A stretch of 64,000 nt of DNA from Burkholderia sp. BCC1644 (GCF_902833225.1 NZ_CADFEI010000014.1:1-64000); one strand, 5' to 3'; counted from the first letter of the stretch, positions 26,780 to 35,722 are shown. Made by a program: numbers and translations. The notes: generated by a model not told the origin, from the sequence alone.

Positions 26780-27988
26780 TCAGAAATTCACGCGGATCCC
26801 GGCCATCACGGCCAGTTGCCGGCTCGAATTGCTGTTCGCGAGCACCGGAATCTGCGCGTAGTTCACCGCGTTGCCGTCCGCGTCGGTGCCCAGCCCCGTC
26901 CCGCTCGCGATCTGACCGATCGCGACCGCATACAGCGCCGTGCGCTTCGACAGGCTGTAGTTCGTGCCGACGTTCACCTGGTGGAACCGCGTCGTGCCGC
27001 GTCCGTCGGTATGCGCCGCGTTGAAGATGTACGCGACGCCGCCCTGCAGCGCGGGCGTGAACATGTACGTGACGTTCAGCTCGCCGATGTCGAACGTGAA
27101 CGCCTGCGTGCGCGGCTGCGCCGTGGTCGAGAAATAGCGGCTGTCGCCGAGGCGCGTATGCGTGTAGGTCAGCGCGACCGTCGCCGCGCCGAGCGTGACC
27201 GAGCCGCCCGCGCCGAACGCGCGCATCGAGCCGGCATCCTGCAGCAGGCAGTACATCGCACCCGGGTTGCTGCACGCGAAATCGCCGATGTAGCCGCTCG
27301 CGCCGCCGAGCGCCGCGTCGAGCGGCTGGTGCAGGTCGAGGTAGCCGACCGAGAACGCCACCGGCGCACGCGTGTACGTCGCGGCCACCGCATAACCACG
27401 CTTCGCGGAAAAATCGCCGGCCTGCCCGCCGAAGCTGAACGTGCCGCCGAACGTGAGGCCGTTGAAATCGGCGCTGGTGAACTTCACCGCGTTGTTGAAG
27501 TTGAATGCGGCGTTCAGGTTGTCGACGTCGCCGATGTGCGACCCGTACGGCGTCGCCCAGTTGTTGCTCGACACGTACGCGCCGAGCATGTCCGTGTATG
27601 AGTCGTATTGGCGGCCGAGGCCGAGCGTGCCGATGCCGTCCTGGCGCAGCCCGACCCACGCCTGCCGGCTGAATGCCGTGCCGCCCTGCAGCGCCTGCCC
27701 GTTCGCGGACAGGAACTGCTGCTCGAGCGTGAACACCGCGTCGAGCCCGCCGCCGAGCGGCTCGGCGCCCTGGAAGCCGAAGCGGGATGGTACGAGGTTG
27801 CCGCCGCCCATCTGCCACGCATGGCCGCCGCCCGTGCTGCCGTCGGCGCGCGTGAACTGCTGGTTCGTCGAGTAGATGATGCCGGTATCCACCGTGCCGT
27901 ACAGCGTCACGCTCCCCGAGGTCTGCGCGTGTGCGTGCATGCATCCCAGCGTCGCCGCGGCTGCGGCCAGTCGTCGTCCGATTTTCAT
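26780..27988 (-). CDS. Gram-negative trimeric porin (OmpC/PorB-like)
   Basis: The 402-residue protein has a signal peptide ending MHAHAQ and the opening SSVTLYG-type strand (SGSVTLYGTVDTGII), a general diffusion porin pattern in Burkholderia. The constriction-loop region LGRQYDSYTDMLG and the last strand MAGIRVNF, which ends in Phe, support a 16-strand outer-membrane barrel. The start 27988 has a purine-rich GAGGGCGGG upstream. Upstream lies the shared TTTGCCGATTTG element (28085-28098), so this porin probably belongs to the amine regulon to its right rather than to the ABC operon 257 bp downstream. Confidence 0.9.
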   Translation of the reverse strand: MKIGRRLAAAAATLGCMHAHAQTSGSVTLYGTVDTGIIYSTNQQFTRADGSTGGGHAWQMGGGNLVPSRFGFQGAEPLGGGLDAVFTLEQQFLSANGQALQGGTAFSRQAWVGLRQDGIGTLGLGRQYDSYTDMLGAYVSSNNWATPYGSHIGDVDNLNAAFNFNNAVKFTSADFNGLTFGGTFSFGGQAGDFSAKRGYAVAATYTRAPVAFSVGYLDLHQPLDAALGGASGYIGDFACSNPGAMYCLLQDAGSMRAFGAGGSVTLGAATVALTYTHTRLGDSRYFSTTAQPRTQAFTFDIGELNVTYMFTPALQGGVAYIFNAAHTDGRGTTRFHQVNVGTNYSLSKRTALYAVAIGQIASGTGLGTDADGNAVNYAQIPVLANSNSSRQLAVMAGIRVNF

Positions 27989-28084
27989 GTCCCGCCCTCT
28001 GTGGTCATCGATTCGCAGTGCAAATCGATGGTGTTGTCGATATGGGTGACAGGACTCTATCCAGCGAAAATTCAGGACCTCTAT

Positions 28085-28098
28085 CGCAAATCGGCAAA
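28085..28098 (-). promoter_or_regulatory. shared regulon element, site 1 (porin)
   Basis: On the minus strand the element reads TTTGCCGATTTGCG, about 97-110 bp upstream of the porin start. It matches three other sites in this window, each in front of a leftward transcript. The spacing to the start is similar to that of the aldehyde dehydrogenase and LuxR genes. Confidence 0.7.
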
Positions 28099-28154
28099 CG
28101 GTGGAATGCGCTGCGCGCAACGGTGCCGGGCGGCGCCGTTGCAGCGTGCGCGCG

Positions 28155-29093
28155 TCACTCGGGACGCGTCGTCTGGGAAGGCAGTTCGCCGAACAGGTCG
28201 CGATACTCGCGCGCAAAATAGCCGAGATGCGTGAATCCCCAGCTTGCAGCGGCCTCGCCGACGCCGAGCTGCTGCACCGACGTCGTACGCAGCATGCGGC
28301 GCACGGCATTCAGCCGGATCGTGCGCAGATAGCCGACCGGCGTGACGTCGGCCACGCGTTGAAAACTCGTTTGCAGCGTGCGGCGGCTGCAGCGCAGCGC
28401 GCGGCACAGTTCGAGCACGGTGACGGGTTCCTCGGGCCGGTCGCGCAGATGCTTCTCGCAACGGCTCACGATATCGCTGTAGGTCGCGTGCGTGATGTCG
28501 CGGCGCTCGACGCCGATGCCCTGTTCGAGCGCGTCGAGGAACATGCCGAGCATCGCGTCGCGGAACATTTTGCGTGTGGCCGCGTATTCGAGGTGGCCCG
28601 GATTGCGCTGCGCTTCGTCGATCAGCGCCGACAGCCGCACGCCGAGCGCGACGCCCTGTTCGTCGGACAGCCGCGTCACATGCCGCAGCTTGCGCGCGCC
28701 GGACGCGCCGAATTCGGCCTCGCACAGCTCGTCGACCATGTCGGACGCCGCGCTGATCCCGACGAGCCCCATCCCTTCCGGCGTGTGGAATTCGAAATCC
28801 TCGCCGGCGCGCAGCGCGAGCAGCGCATAACCGTCGATCGGCTGACCCTGGAAGGTGCCCGCGAGCGGCACGGATAGCGGCACCGCGAGCGACGTGCGTC
28901 CGGCCGGCGCGAGCCCCGTTTGCGCGACGCGCCGGTTGGTCGTTTCGCGGAAGAAGTGGAAATCGTCGTACAGCACCTGCGTGACGGTGCCCTTGAAGCG
29001 GCCGGGCGTCATCTGGCGGTAGACCTGATGCCAGCCCGCGATCGCGAGCCCGTGATCGTGCACGTCTTCGTGTGAGCGTGACTGGAACAGCAT
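28155..29093 (-). CDS. AraC-family transcriptional regulator, EutR-like
   Basis: The 312-residue protein ends with an AraC/XylS double helix-turn-helix (VTVLELCRALRCSRRTLQTS and GFTHLGYFAREYRDLFGELP). The N-terminal sensor (FKGTVTQVLYDDFHFF onward) resembles ethanolamine-utilisation regulators and lacks a cupin-type HxH motif. The ATG at 29093 has GGAG 6 bp upstream; the nearby in-frame ATG at 29099 abuts that site. It lies just past the DUF3156 gene, in the same direction, and is a candidate binder of the shared element, together with the LuxR protein at 34917. Confidence 0.85.
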   Translation of the reverse strand: MLFQSRSHEDVHDHGLAIAGWHQVYRQMTPGRFKGTVTQVLYDDFHFFRETTNRRVAQTGLAPAGRTSLAVPLSVPLAGTFQGQPIDGYALLALRAGEDFEFHTPEGMGLVGISAASDMVDELCEAEFGASGARKLRHVTRLSDEQGVALGVRLSALIDEAQRNPGHLEYAATRKMFRDAMLGMFLDALEQGIGVERRDITHATYSDIVSRCEKHLRDRPEEPVTVLELCRALRCSRRTLQTSFQRVADVTPVGYLRTIRLNAVRRMLRTTSVQQLGVGEAAASWGFTHLGYFAREYRDLFGELPSQTTRPE

Positions 29094-29156
29094 CGGCATC
29101 TCCGGTAAAACCCTTAAACGCGGCCGCCGGGTGCCCCCGGCGCGCAACGCCACAGC

Positions 29157-29744
29157 TTACCCGTGCAAAATCCTGCGTAGTGCGGTTTCGAACGCAAGCA
29201 AGGCCGCCGACAATGCGGCGGCCTGCTCGCCCGTCAGGCGAACGTAGCGGCGAAACGACGGCATCCGGTTCACGACCTCGCTGCCGCCGAACGGCACGAT
29301 CGCGAGCGTCCAGCGGCCGTCGCACGCGTCGATCGTGCAATCGGTCAGGTGCAGCGGCCGCAGCGCGTCGGCCAGCGACGGTTCGGCGACCAGCGCGGTC
29401 AGCGTGCGGGCGAATACGGGGTCGCATCCCGATGCAGGCATGGCGTCGATCCCCGTGCTGCGCAGCCAGCCGGTCTGCCGCACCCGGGCACTGCCCTGCG
29501 CGGCCGGACCGCGTGCGGTCGCCGCCACCTTCACGCTGACCGTATGCATCAGGAACTGACGCTCGACACGCTCGTCCACGCTCACGCGCACGCCGTTCGG
29601 CAGCCGCGCCGTGGCACCGCCGACACCGTCGGCGTCGCGCGCGGCCTGCAGATCGGCGAGCACGCGCGCGGCGATCGCGCCGGGCCGATGGCCGGGCGGC
29701 GGTGCGTCGGGCGCCGCGCGCCAGCGGGCGAGCGCGGCCCTCAC
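29157..29744 (-). CDS. DUF3156-family protein
   Basis: The 195-residue protein is a conserved protein without a known function; the core GGSEVVNRMPSFRRYVRLT near residue 155-170 is the DUF3156 signature. There is no signal peptide or membrane segment. GTG at 29744 overlaps the TGA of the APC permease as GTGA, so the two are translationally coupled. The pairing with an amine permease recurs in related bacteria from memory, which points to a role in amine or amino acid use, not to a known reaction. Confidence 0.8.
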   Translation of the reverse strand: MRAALARWRAAPDAPPPGHRPGAIAARVLADLQAARDADGVGGATARLPNGVRVSVDERVERQFLMHTVSVKVAATARGPAAQGSARVRQTGWLRSTGIDAMPASGCDPVFARTLTALVAEPSLADALRPLHLTDCTIDACDGRWTLAIVPFGGSEVVNRMPSFRRYVRLTGEQAAALSAALLAFETALRRILHG

Positions 29745-31243
29745 GATGCGACGTGCTCGTTGCGCAGCACTTCCTCGACCGGCACCGGCTTGAACGGATG
29801 CCGGCGCTGCACGACGAGCGTCCAGAACAGCGCGTACAGCGCGGTGAGCCCGAGCATCGCGCCGAACGGCACGTAGATGTCGCGCGGATTCATGCCGGGC
29901 GGCGTGATGTACCAGATCGCGAGCACGATGCCGACGCTCGACACGATCTGCGGCAGCGGGAACAGCGGCGACCGGTACGGGCGCGGCAGGTCCGGACGGC
30001 GGATGCGCAGCATCACGACCGACGCGGTGACGAGCAGGTACGCGGTGCCCCACGCGCAGGTCGCCGCGAGCACGAGGTGCAGGATGCTGTCGAGATTGCC
30101 GTTGATCAGCCACGCGTGGAAGATCGGCACGATCGCCGCCGCCACGATGCCGACCACCGGCGTCTTGAAGCGCGGATGCAGGTACGCGAAGCAGCGCGGC
30201 AGCGCGCCGTCGATCGCCATCCCGTACAGGATGCGCGGCAGCCCGGCCATCAGCGTGTTGATCGTCGCGGCGCCCGCGCACAGGAACGCGATGCCGAACC
30301 AGATGCGACCGAAGGGCCCAAGCACCTGCAACGCGAACGCGGGAATCGCGCCCGGCGTGTCGAGCAGGTGCGTGAGGCCGTCGGGGCTCACCGGCACGTT
30401 CGCGACCTGGCGGCGAATCGCCGCGCCGTACAGGAACATGCAGATCGCGACGCCGACGAGGCCGAGCGCCATCGCGCGCGGGATCGTCCTGCCCGGCGCC
30501 TTCATCTCCGGCGCGAGCGGCGTGACGAATTCGCAGCCGACGAACATGAACATCGCCATCCCGACGAGCGACAGCACGGCCGGCACCGACGTGCCGACTT
30601 CCGAGCCGCCGAACCAGCCGTCGAGATGCACCGCCGGCGCGGCCGCGAGCCCGAGGATCCCGAAGATCATCAGCGACAGCCACATGCCGGCCGTCAGCAC
30701 GATTTCGAGCTTGCTGAACACCTTGATGCCGATGATGTTGGTGATCGCGAACGTGACCACGAGGCCGACGCCGACGAGCCACGAGCTGTTGTGCTTCTCG
30801 AACGCCGCGTTCAGCGATTCGAAGTTGACGAGCGCCATGATGCCGCTCAGGATCGTTTCCGCCGTCCCGGCGAACACGTGCACGAGGAAATACGCGGAGA
30901 TCGTGCCGGTAATGGCCCAGAAGCGGCCCAGCCCGCACGACAGGTAATCGTAGACCGAGCCGGCCGTCGGCAGCATCGCGGCCGCTTCGGAGAACGTGGT
31001 GGCCTGCGCCTGCATCATCACGAACGCGATGATCATCGCGACCGCGAACGCCCAGCCGCCCATCCCGAAGCCCGACGTCGCGGTGAGGATCACCGGGCTC
31101 GCCATGATGAGGCCGACGGCGCTCGCCAGCGCGGTCGGAAAACCGACCGCACCGGCCTTCAGCCCGATGCCGCCGCCCGCTTCCGCCGGCGAGCCTGCGG
31201 GCGACTCGCCCGCGGCGCCGGTCACTCCTGACCATCCCGACAT
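29741..31243 (-). CDS. APC-superfamily amino acid/amine permease
   Basis: The 500-residue protein has about twelve hydrophobic segments and APC features: GFPTALASAVGLIMASPVIL, the early TM1 glycine-rich helix ASAVGLIMASPV, and CEFVTPLAPEMKAPGRTIPR between later helices. The family includes ethanolamine, GABA and other amine importers. The ATG 31243 opens directly before a proline/alanine-rich leader. It starts an operon with DUF3156 (4-bp overlap) and is preceded by an inverted repeat and by shared site 2. The solute is probably a primary amine handled by the neighbouring aminotransferase. Confidence 0.9.
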   Translation of the reverse strand: MSGWSGVTGAAGESPAGSPAEAGGGIGLKAGAVGFPTALASAVGLIMASPVILTATSGFGMGGWAFAVAMIIAFVMMQAQATTFSEAAAMLPTAGSVYDYLSCGLGRFWAITGTISAYFLVHVFAGTAETILSGIMALVNFESLNAAFEKHNSSWLVGVGLVVTFAITNIIGIKVFSKLEIVLTAGMWLSLMIFGILGLAAAPAVHLDGWFGGSEVGTSVPAVLSLVGMAMFMFVGCEFVTPLAPEMKAPGRTIPRAMALGLVGVAICMFLYGAAIRRQVANVPVSPDGLTHLLDTPGAIPAFALQVLGPFGRIWFGIAFLCAGAATINTLMAGLPRILYGMAIDGALPRCFAYLHPRFKTPVVGIVAAAIVPIFHAWLINGNLDSILHLVLAATCAWGTAYLLVTASVVMLRIRRPDLPRPYRSPLFPLPQIVSSVGIVLAIWYITPPGMNPRDIYVPFGAMLGLTALYALFWTLVVQRRHPFKPVPVEEVLRNEHVAS

Positions 31244-31357
31244 CCTTGTCTCCTTCCTTGACTGGCCTGAACCGGCGCTTCGTCGGCGGCTGAGGCCACA
31301 TGCTTTGCGGTCGGCCCGGGGCGGCGCTTCAGCGCTTCGGTACCCGGGTCCCCTGTC

Positions 31358-31378
31358 GATCACATCGTGATCCGATGT
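31358..31378. promoter_or_regulatory. overlapping inverted repeats upstream of the APC permease
   Basis: Two perfect dyads overlap here: GATCAC-N3-GTGATC (31358-31372) and ACATCG-N5-CGATGT (31362-31378). They lie about 115-135 bp upstream of the permease start, between it and shared site 2. This is a candidate site for a second regulator. Confidence 0.5.
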
Positions 31379-31412
31379 CGAAAAAATACGCAGGCAAAAT
31401 AATCCGGTCATA

Positions 31413-31427
31413 GCGCAAATCGGCAAA
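31413..31427 (-). promoter_or_regulatory. shared regulon element, site 2 (APC permease operon)
   Basis: Minus-strand TTTGCCGATTTGCGC followed by TATGACCGG lies about 170-184 bp upstream of the APC permease start. An AT-rich stretch just downstream (ATTATTTTGCC, GTATTTTTT) could hold the promoter -10. Confidence 0.75.
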
Positions 31428-31488
31428 CCCGCAGCGGCATGCACGCTCCGCCCCAGGTTTGCCGTCGTGCGACTACCCCGTCATGCGG

Positions 31489-32829
31489 TCATGCGAACGG
31501 CACGGCCTCGAAACCGGCCGCCAGCGCGTCGACGATCCGGTCGAGCTGTTCGCGCTGGATCACGAGCGGCGGCGACAGGATGATCTTCGTGCCGACCGGG
31601 CGCACCAGCACGCCGTTCTCGCGCGCGACTTCCGCGACCGCGTTCGCATAGCCGGACAGCGGGTCGATCGGCTCGCGCGTGTCCTTGTTCGCGACGAGGT
31701 CGAGCGCAAGCATCAGCCCCTTGCCGCGCACTTCGCCGACCGCCGCGAAGCGTTCCGCGAACGGCTTCAGCGCCTCGAGCAGATACGCGCCCTGCTTCGC
31801 CGCATTCGCCGGCAAGTCTTCCTTCACGACGATGTCGAGGCTCGCGATCGCGGCCGCGCATGCGACCGGGTGGCCCGCATACGTGTAGCCGTGCATGATC
31901 GCACCGCCAAAATCGGCGTTCGCGGCAAACGCGTCCTCGATCCGCGCGTTCACGACCGTCGCGCCGAGCGGCACGTAACCCGACGAAATCCCCTTCGCGA
32001 GACACATGATGTCCGGGCGCACGCCCCAGCCGCGGCTGCCGAACATGCTGCCGCTGCGGCCGAAGCCCGTCACGACTTCGTCGGCGATCAGCAGCACACC
32101 GTAGCGATCGCACACCTCGCGCACGAGCGGCCAGTAGTTGGCCGGCGGCACGATTACGCCGCCCGCGCCCTGGATCGGCTCCGCGATGAACGCGGCGACC
32201 GTGTCGGGGCTCTGGAACTGGATCTCGCGCTCGAGCATTTCCGCGCAGATCCGGCCCAGTTCCTCGGGGTCCTGCGTGAACGGATTGCGGTACAGCCACG
32301 GCGTCTCGACGTGGAAGCAGCCCGGCAGGTTCGGTTCGTAGTTGCGGCGGAACACCGTGTTGCCGTTCACCGACGCACCGCCGAAGTGCGTGCCGTGATA
32401 GCCCTGCTTCAGCGAGATGAACTTCGTGCGGTCGGCCTGGCCGCGCACCTTCCAGTACTGGCGTGCGATCTTCAGCGCGGTCTCGATCGAATCGGAGCCG
32501 CCCGAGCTGTACAGCACGCGGCGCATCCCTTCCGGTTCGAGCATGTCGATCACCTTCTTCGACAGTTCTTCCGCGCGCGGATGCGAAATGCCGTCGAACA
32601 GCTGGAAGTATTCGAGTTCGTCGAGCTGGCGCACGATCGCGTCCTTCACTTCCTGGCGGTTGTGGCCGACGTTCACGTTCCACAGGCCCGCGACGCCGTC
32701 GACGAGCTTGCGCCCCTCTTCGTCGAACACGTAGCAGCCGTCGCCGCGCACGATGCGGATCGGCTTGCGCTGCTTCATCTCGTTCGGGTGCACCATCGGA
32801 TGCCAGAATTTCGCTTCGTTGTAGCTCAT
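31489..32829 (-). CDS. class III PLP aminotransferase
   Basis: The 446-residue enzyme has all fold-type I class III features: SSGGSDSIETALK (about 108-120), the PLP-binding Asp in LIADEVVTGFGR (Asp250) and the Schiff-base Lys279 in CLAKGISSGY. It belongs with pyruvate-dependent omega-aminotransferases that act on polyamines, beta-alanine or other terminal amines and give an aldehyde. ATG 32829 has GGAG 6 bp upstream, better than an in-frame GTG at 32841. It lies 72 bp downstream of an aldehyde dehydrogenase gene, a natural next step, with a hairpin between them. Confidence 0.9.
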   Translation of the reverse strand: MSYNEAKFWHPMVHPNEMKQRKPIRIVRGDGCYVFDEEGRKLVDGVAGLWNVNVGHNRQEVKDAIVRQLDELEYFQLFDGISHPRAEELSKKVIDMLEPEGMRRVLYSSGGSDSIETALKIARQYWKVRGQADRTKFISLKQGYHGTHFGGASVNGNTVFRRNYEPNLPGCFHVETPWLYRNPFTQDPEELGRICAEMLEREIQFQSPDTVAAFIAEPIQGAGGVIVPPANYWPLVREVCDRYGVLLIADEVVTGFGRSGSMFGSRGWGVRPDIMCLAKGISSGYVPLGATVVNARIEDAFAANADFGGAIMHGYTYAGHPVACAAAIASLDIVVKEDLPANAAKQGAYLLEALKPFAERFAAVGEVRGKGLMLALDLVANKDTREPIDPLSGYANAVAEVARENGVLVRPVGTKIILSPPLVIQREQLDRIVDALAAGFEAVPFA

Positions 32830-32855
32830 TGCAGTCTCCACTGTCGGATCGTTTG

Positions 32856-32874
32856 AACCTCGATCGCCGAGGTT
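32856..32874. promoter_or_regulatory. hairpin between aldehyde dehydrogenase and aminotransferase genes
   Basis: AACCTCG-N5-CGAGGTT is a perfect 7-bp inverted repeat in the 72-bp gap. There is no T-run, so it is more likely an RNA-stabilising stem or an operator than a terminator. Confidence 0.45.
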
Positions 32875-32901
32875 CGCGGTTTTCGTAATCGGAGCAACGC
32901 G

Positions 32902-34404
32902 TCAGTGCGCGATGCAGACGGATTTGGTTTCGGTGAAGCCTTCGATCGCGTACTGGCCGAATTCGCGGCCGATGCCCGATTGCTTGTAGCCGCCGAACGG
33001 CATCGACGGATCGAGCGGGATATGGCAGTTCACCCACACGGTGCCGGCCTCGATCTGCGGCACGAGGTTCATCACGCGCTTCAGGTCGTTGCTCCAGATG
33101 CTCGCGGCGAGACCGTACGGCGACGCATTCGCGAGACGCACGGCATCGGCCGCGTCGTCGAACGGCACGACGACGATCACCGGGCCGAACACCTCGTCGC
33201 GCACGATCGCGCTGTCCGGATGCGGATCGGCGATCACGGCCGGCTTCACGTAGTAGCCGGGCAGGTCGTCGGCCGGCGTGCCGCCCGCGAGGAACGTGAG
33301 GCCCGCGCGGCGCGCGCCCTCGATGTGCTGGACGACCTTGTCGCGATGGTGCGCGGATACCAGCGGGTTGATCTGCGCGGTCGTGTCGAGCCCCGCGCCG
33401 AGCTTCATCGACTGCGCGACGCCCGCGAGGCCGTCGGCCAGCTGCGCGAACTTGCTGCGGTGCACATAGATGCGCGACGCGGCCGCGCACACCTGGCCCT
33501 GGTTGAAGAACGCGCCGGCCGCGACGCCGTCGAGCGCTTGCGCGACGTCGACGTCGTCGAGCATCACGATCGGGTTCTTGCCGCCGAGCTCCAGCGAGAA
33601 GCGCGTCATGTTCTGCACGGCCGCCGCGCCGACCAGCTTGCCCGTCGCGGTCGAGCCCGTGAACGAGATCTTCGCGATCGACGGATGGCTCGCGAGCGCC
33701 GAGCCGCAGACGCGGCCGCCCGTGACGACGTTGAACACGCCGGGCGGCACGCCGGCCTCGCGTGCGAGTTCGGCGAGGCGCAGCGCGGTGAGCGGCGTTT
33801 CCGGCGACGGTTTCAACACGATCGTGCAGCCGGCCGCGAGCGCGGGAATCAGCTTCCACACCGCGATCATCAGCGGGAAATTCCACGGCACGATCGCCGC
33901 GACCACGCCGACGGGCTCCTTGCGCGTATAGGCCGTATAGCGCGCGCCGGGCGGGAACGGAATCGACACGTCGAGCGTCTGGCCGGTGATCTTGGTCGCC
34001 CAGCCGGCCATGTAGCGCACGTATTCGACGCTCGCGCCGACTTCGATCGCGCGCGACACGTGGATCGACTTGCCCTGGTTCAGCGTTTCGAGCTGCGCAA
34101 GCGTTTCGGCGTCGCCTTCGATCAGGTCGGCGAGTTTCAGCAGGATGCGTTCGCGGTCGGCCGGGCGCAACCCGCTCCACACGCGCGTGTCGAACGCGTG
34201 CTTCGCGCTGGCGACCGCACGGTCGACGTCGTGTGCGTCGGCATCCGCGACCGTTGCGAGCCGTTCGCCCGTGGCGGGGTCGTACACGTCGAGCCGCGCA
34301 GCCGCGTGCGCGGGCTGCATTTCACCGTCGATGAAGAGGCCGAAATCGCGCGCAACGAAGGTGCGCACGGTGTCGCTGACGGCGACGAAGTTCGTGTTGC
34401 TCAT
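32902..34404 (-). CDS. NAD-dependent aldehyde dehydrogenase, phenylacetaldehyde/betaine type
   Basis: The 500-residue enzyme has the ALDH catalytic set: Glu272 in LELGGKNP, nucleophile Cys306 in FNQGQVCAAA, the NAD-binding loop SFTGSTATGK and PWNFPLMIAVWK. The N-terminus GLFIDGEMQ and the tail GYKQSGIGREFGQYAIEGF resemble phenylacetaldehyde and gamma-aminobutyraldehyde dehydrogenases. It should oxidise the aldehyde from the downstream aminotransferase to an acid in the cytosol. The start 34404 follows a purine-rich site; shared site 3 lies about 92-105 bp upstream. Confidence 0.92.
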   Translation of the reverse strand: MSNTNFVAVSDTVRTFVARDFGLFIDGEMQPAHAAARLDVYDPATGERLATVADADAHDVDRAVASAKHAFDTRVWSGLRPADRERILLKLADLIEGDAETLAQLETLNQGKSIHVSRAIEVGASVEYVRYMAGWATKITGQTLDVSIPFPPGARYTAYTRKEPVGVVAAIVPWNFPLMIAVWKLIPALAAGCTIVLKPSPETPLTALRLAELAREAGVPPGVFNVVTGGRVCGSALASHPSIAKISFTGSTATGKLVGAAAVQNMTRFSLELGGKNPIVMLDDVDVAQALDGVAAGAFFNQGQVCAAASRIYVHRSKFAQLADGLAGVAQSMKLGAGLDTTAQINPLVSAHHRDKVVQHIEGARRAGLTFLAGGTPADDLPGYYVKPAVIADPHPDSAIVRDEVFGPVIVVVPFDDAADAVRLANASPYGLAASIWSNDLKRVMNLVPQIEAGTVWVNCHIPLDPSMPFGGYKQSGIGREFGQYAIEGFTETKSVCIAH

Positions 34405-34495
34405 GGGCGTCTCGAGGATTGTCGTGGCTGGACCGCGTGCCGGTGAGGCACGCGGGCGTCGAACCACTGTATCGACGAGGGATCACGCCCGGTGA

Positions 34496-34509
34496 GCGCA
34501 AATTGGCAG
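34496..34509 (-). promoter_or_regulatory. shared regulon element, site 3 (aldehyde dehydrogenase operon)
   Basis: Minus-strand CTGCCAATTTGCGC followed by TCACCGG differs from the other copies at two core positions, but keeps the ATTTGCGCTCACCGG end shared with site 4. It lies about 92-105 bp upstream of the aldehyde dehydrogenase start. Confidence 0.65.
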
Positions 34510-34640
34510 CGCGTGGGGGGGGAAGGTGGCGGGTTCGAACCGCGCGGGGGCGTCTGGCGGGGCGAGGCCGGAAACCGGGCCGATATCGGCCCGGACAACC
34601 GCTGTTCAGACACCTGACTGCCAGTCCGGTCGTTGAATGG

Positions 34641-34838
34641 CTAGTTTCTGAAACCGTGCGCCATCGATGCGAGGAAGTCGCATGCCTGGTAATCCAGCCA
34701 GTAAACACCGAGCGCAAGCGGGATCAGGAAGTACAGCGAATCGTACGTCCCGCTTCCGACCGTTCTGATGATGAAAATCGGCAGCGCAATGCTCAAGGCG
34801 ATGACCACAAGCGAAGCGGCAATGATCGCGACGTCCAT
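34641..34838 (-). CDS. small membrane protein, unknown function
   Basis: This 65-residue protein has two hydrophobic stretches: residues about 3-24 (VAIIAASLVVIALSIALPIF) and about 36-50 (SLYFLIPLALGVYWL). A short polar tail ends FRN. No family is recognised. ATG 34838 has an AAGGG site 8 bp upstream. It sits between the aldehyde dehydrogenase and LuxR genes on the same strand, but has no shared element directly before it, so membership in the amine system is uncertain. Confidence 0.6.
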   Translation of the reverse strand: MDVAIIAASLVVIALSIALPIFIIRTVGSGTYDSLYFLIPLALGVYWLDYQACDFLASMAHGFRN

Positions 34839-34916
34839 GTTTCGGGCCCTTGGTTGTTATGGAAACGACGATCGCGCATGGTACTGCCCGATCTCAAGGG
34901 CCAGCGAACGGAACAA

Positions 34917-35645
34917 TTACAAAAACAAAGCCCCGACCAGCTCCGTGCGGTTCGACACGCCGAGCTTGCGGTACATGCGCATCAGGTGAGTCTTGATCGT
35001 CGGTTGACCGAGCGCGAGATCGCGCGCGATCTCCTTGTTCGAGCAACCGTCGCGCACGAGGCGCGCGATCTGCTCCTCGCGATAGGTCAGACGCTCTTCG
35101 CAGCCGATCCGGTGGATCCCGCGCCGCGCGCGCAGCAGCGGGCTCAGCGCGGCTTCGGCCACCGGCTGCAGCCGCGCGAGCGCGTCGACTTCGCCGGGCG
35201 CGAACCGCCCTGCCGTGCTGTTGCCGGTCGCGTCCCCCTTCCCGAAACGCAGCAGCGAGAACGCGCCGACCGTGCGGCCCGCGTCGCGCAGCCAGATTTC
35301 GACGACGTCGGCCACGTCGTGCCGCCGCAGGAAACGGGTCCAGTACGCGGACGCCTCGCGTCTTTCGTCAGGCAATTGGGAAGCAAGCGTCACGACCGCG
35401 CATTCGCCCGCCGCGCAGCGTGACGGATGCAGCGGATCGAGCATCCGGTAGCGTGCGACATAGGTGCGGTGCATCGATTCCGGCATCCCGAACAGCTCGA
35501 AATCGGCCGGTTCGCCGCTCTGGTCGAGCCGATAAAACACGATCGCGGACGGGCTCGCGAACGCGTCGAACGCATCCACGCATGCACGCAGCGCACGCTG
35601 CCAGTCGGCGGCGTCCTGGTCGGCGGGAACGGAGAGGGTCGGCAT
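34917..35645 (-). CDS. LuxR-family transcriptional regulator
   Basis: The 242-residue protein ends with a LuxR/FixJ helix-turn-helix: LTYREEQIARLVRDG, SNKEIARDLALGQPTIKTHL and MYRKLGVSNRTELVGALFL. The N-terminal 150 residues look like a GAF-type sensor, and no receiver Asp or autoinducer pocket signature is evident. It is the outermost gene of the amine block and its own upstream region carries shared site 4, so it may be autoregulated. Ligand unknown; a catabolic amine or its product is a guess from context. Confidence 0.87.
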   Translation of the reverse strand: MPTLSVPADQDAADWQRALRACVDAFDAFASPSAIVFYRLDQSGEPADFELFGMPESMHRTYVARYRMLDPLHPSRCAAGECAVVTLASQLPDERREASAYWTRFLRRHDVADVVEIWLRDAGRTVGAFSLLRFGKGDATGNSTAGRFAPGEVDALARLQPVAEAALSPLLRARRGIHRIGCEERLTYREEQIARLVRDGCSNKEIARDLALGQPTIKTHLMRMYRKLGVSNRTELVGALFL

Positions 35646-35722
35646 GATGGAGTCGGCTGGCGTGCGAACGGATCGCGTAACGAAGTCCGGGCCAGCCTAC
35701 CGGCGCCGAAAAGCGCCGGTGA

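Noticed and set aside
25284-27944. Frame joining the substrate-binding protein to the porin region
   Set aside because: The part upstream of 26522 is an out-of-frame reading of the porin. A signal peptide starts at 26522.
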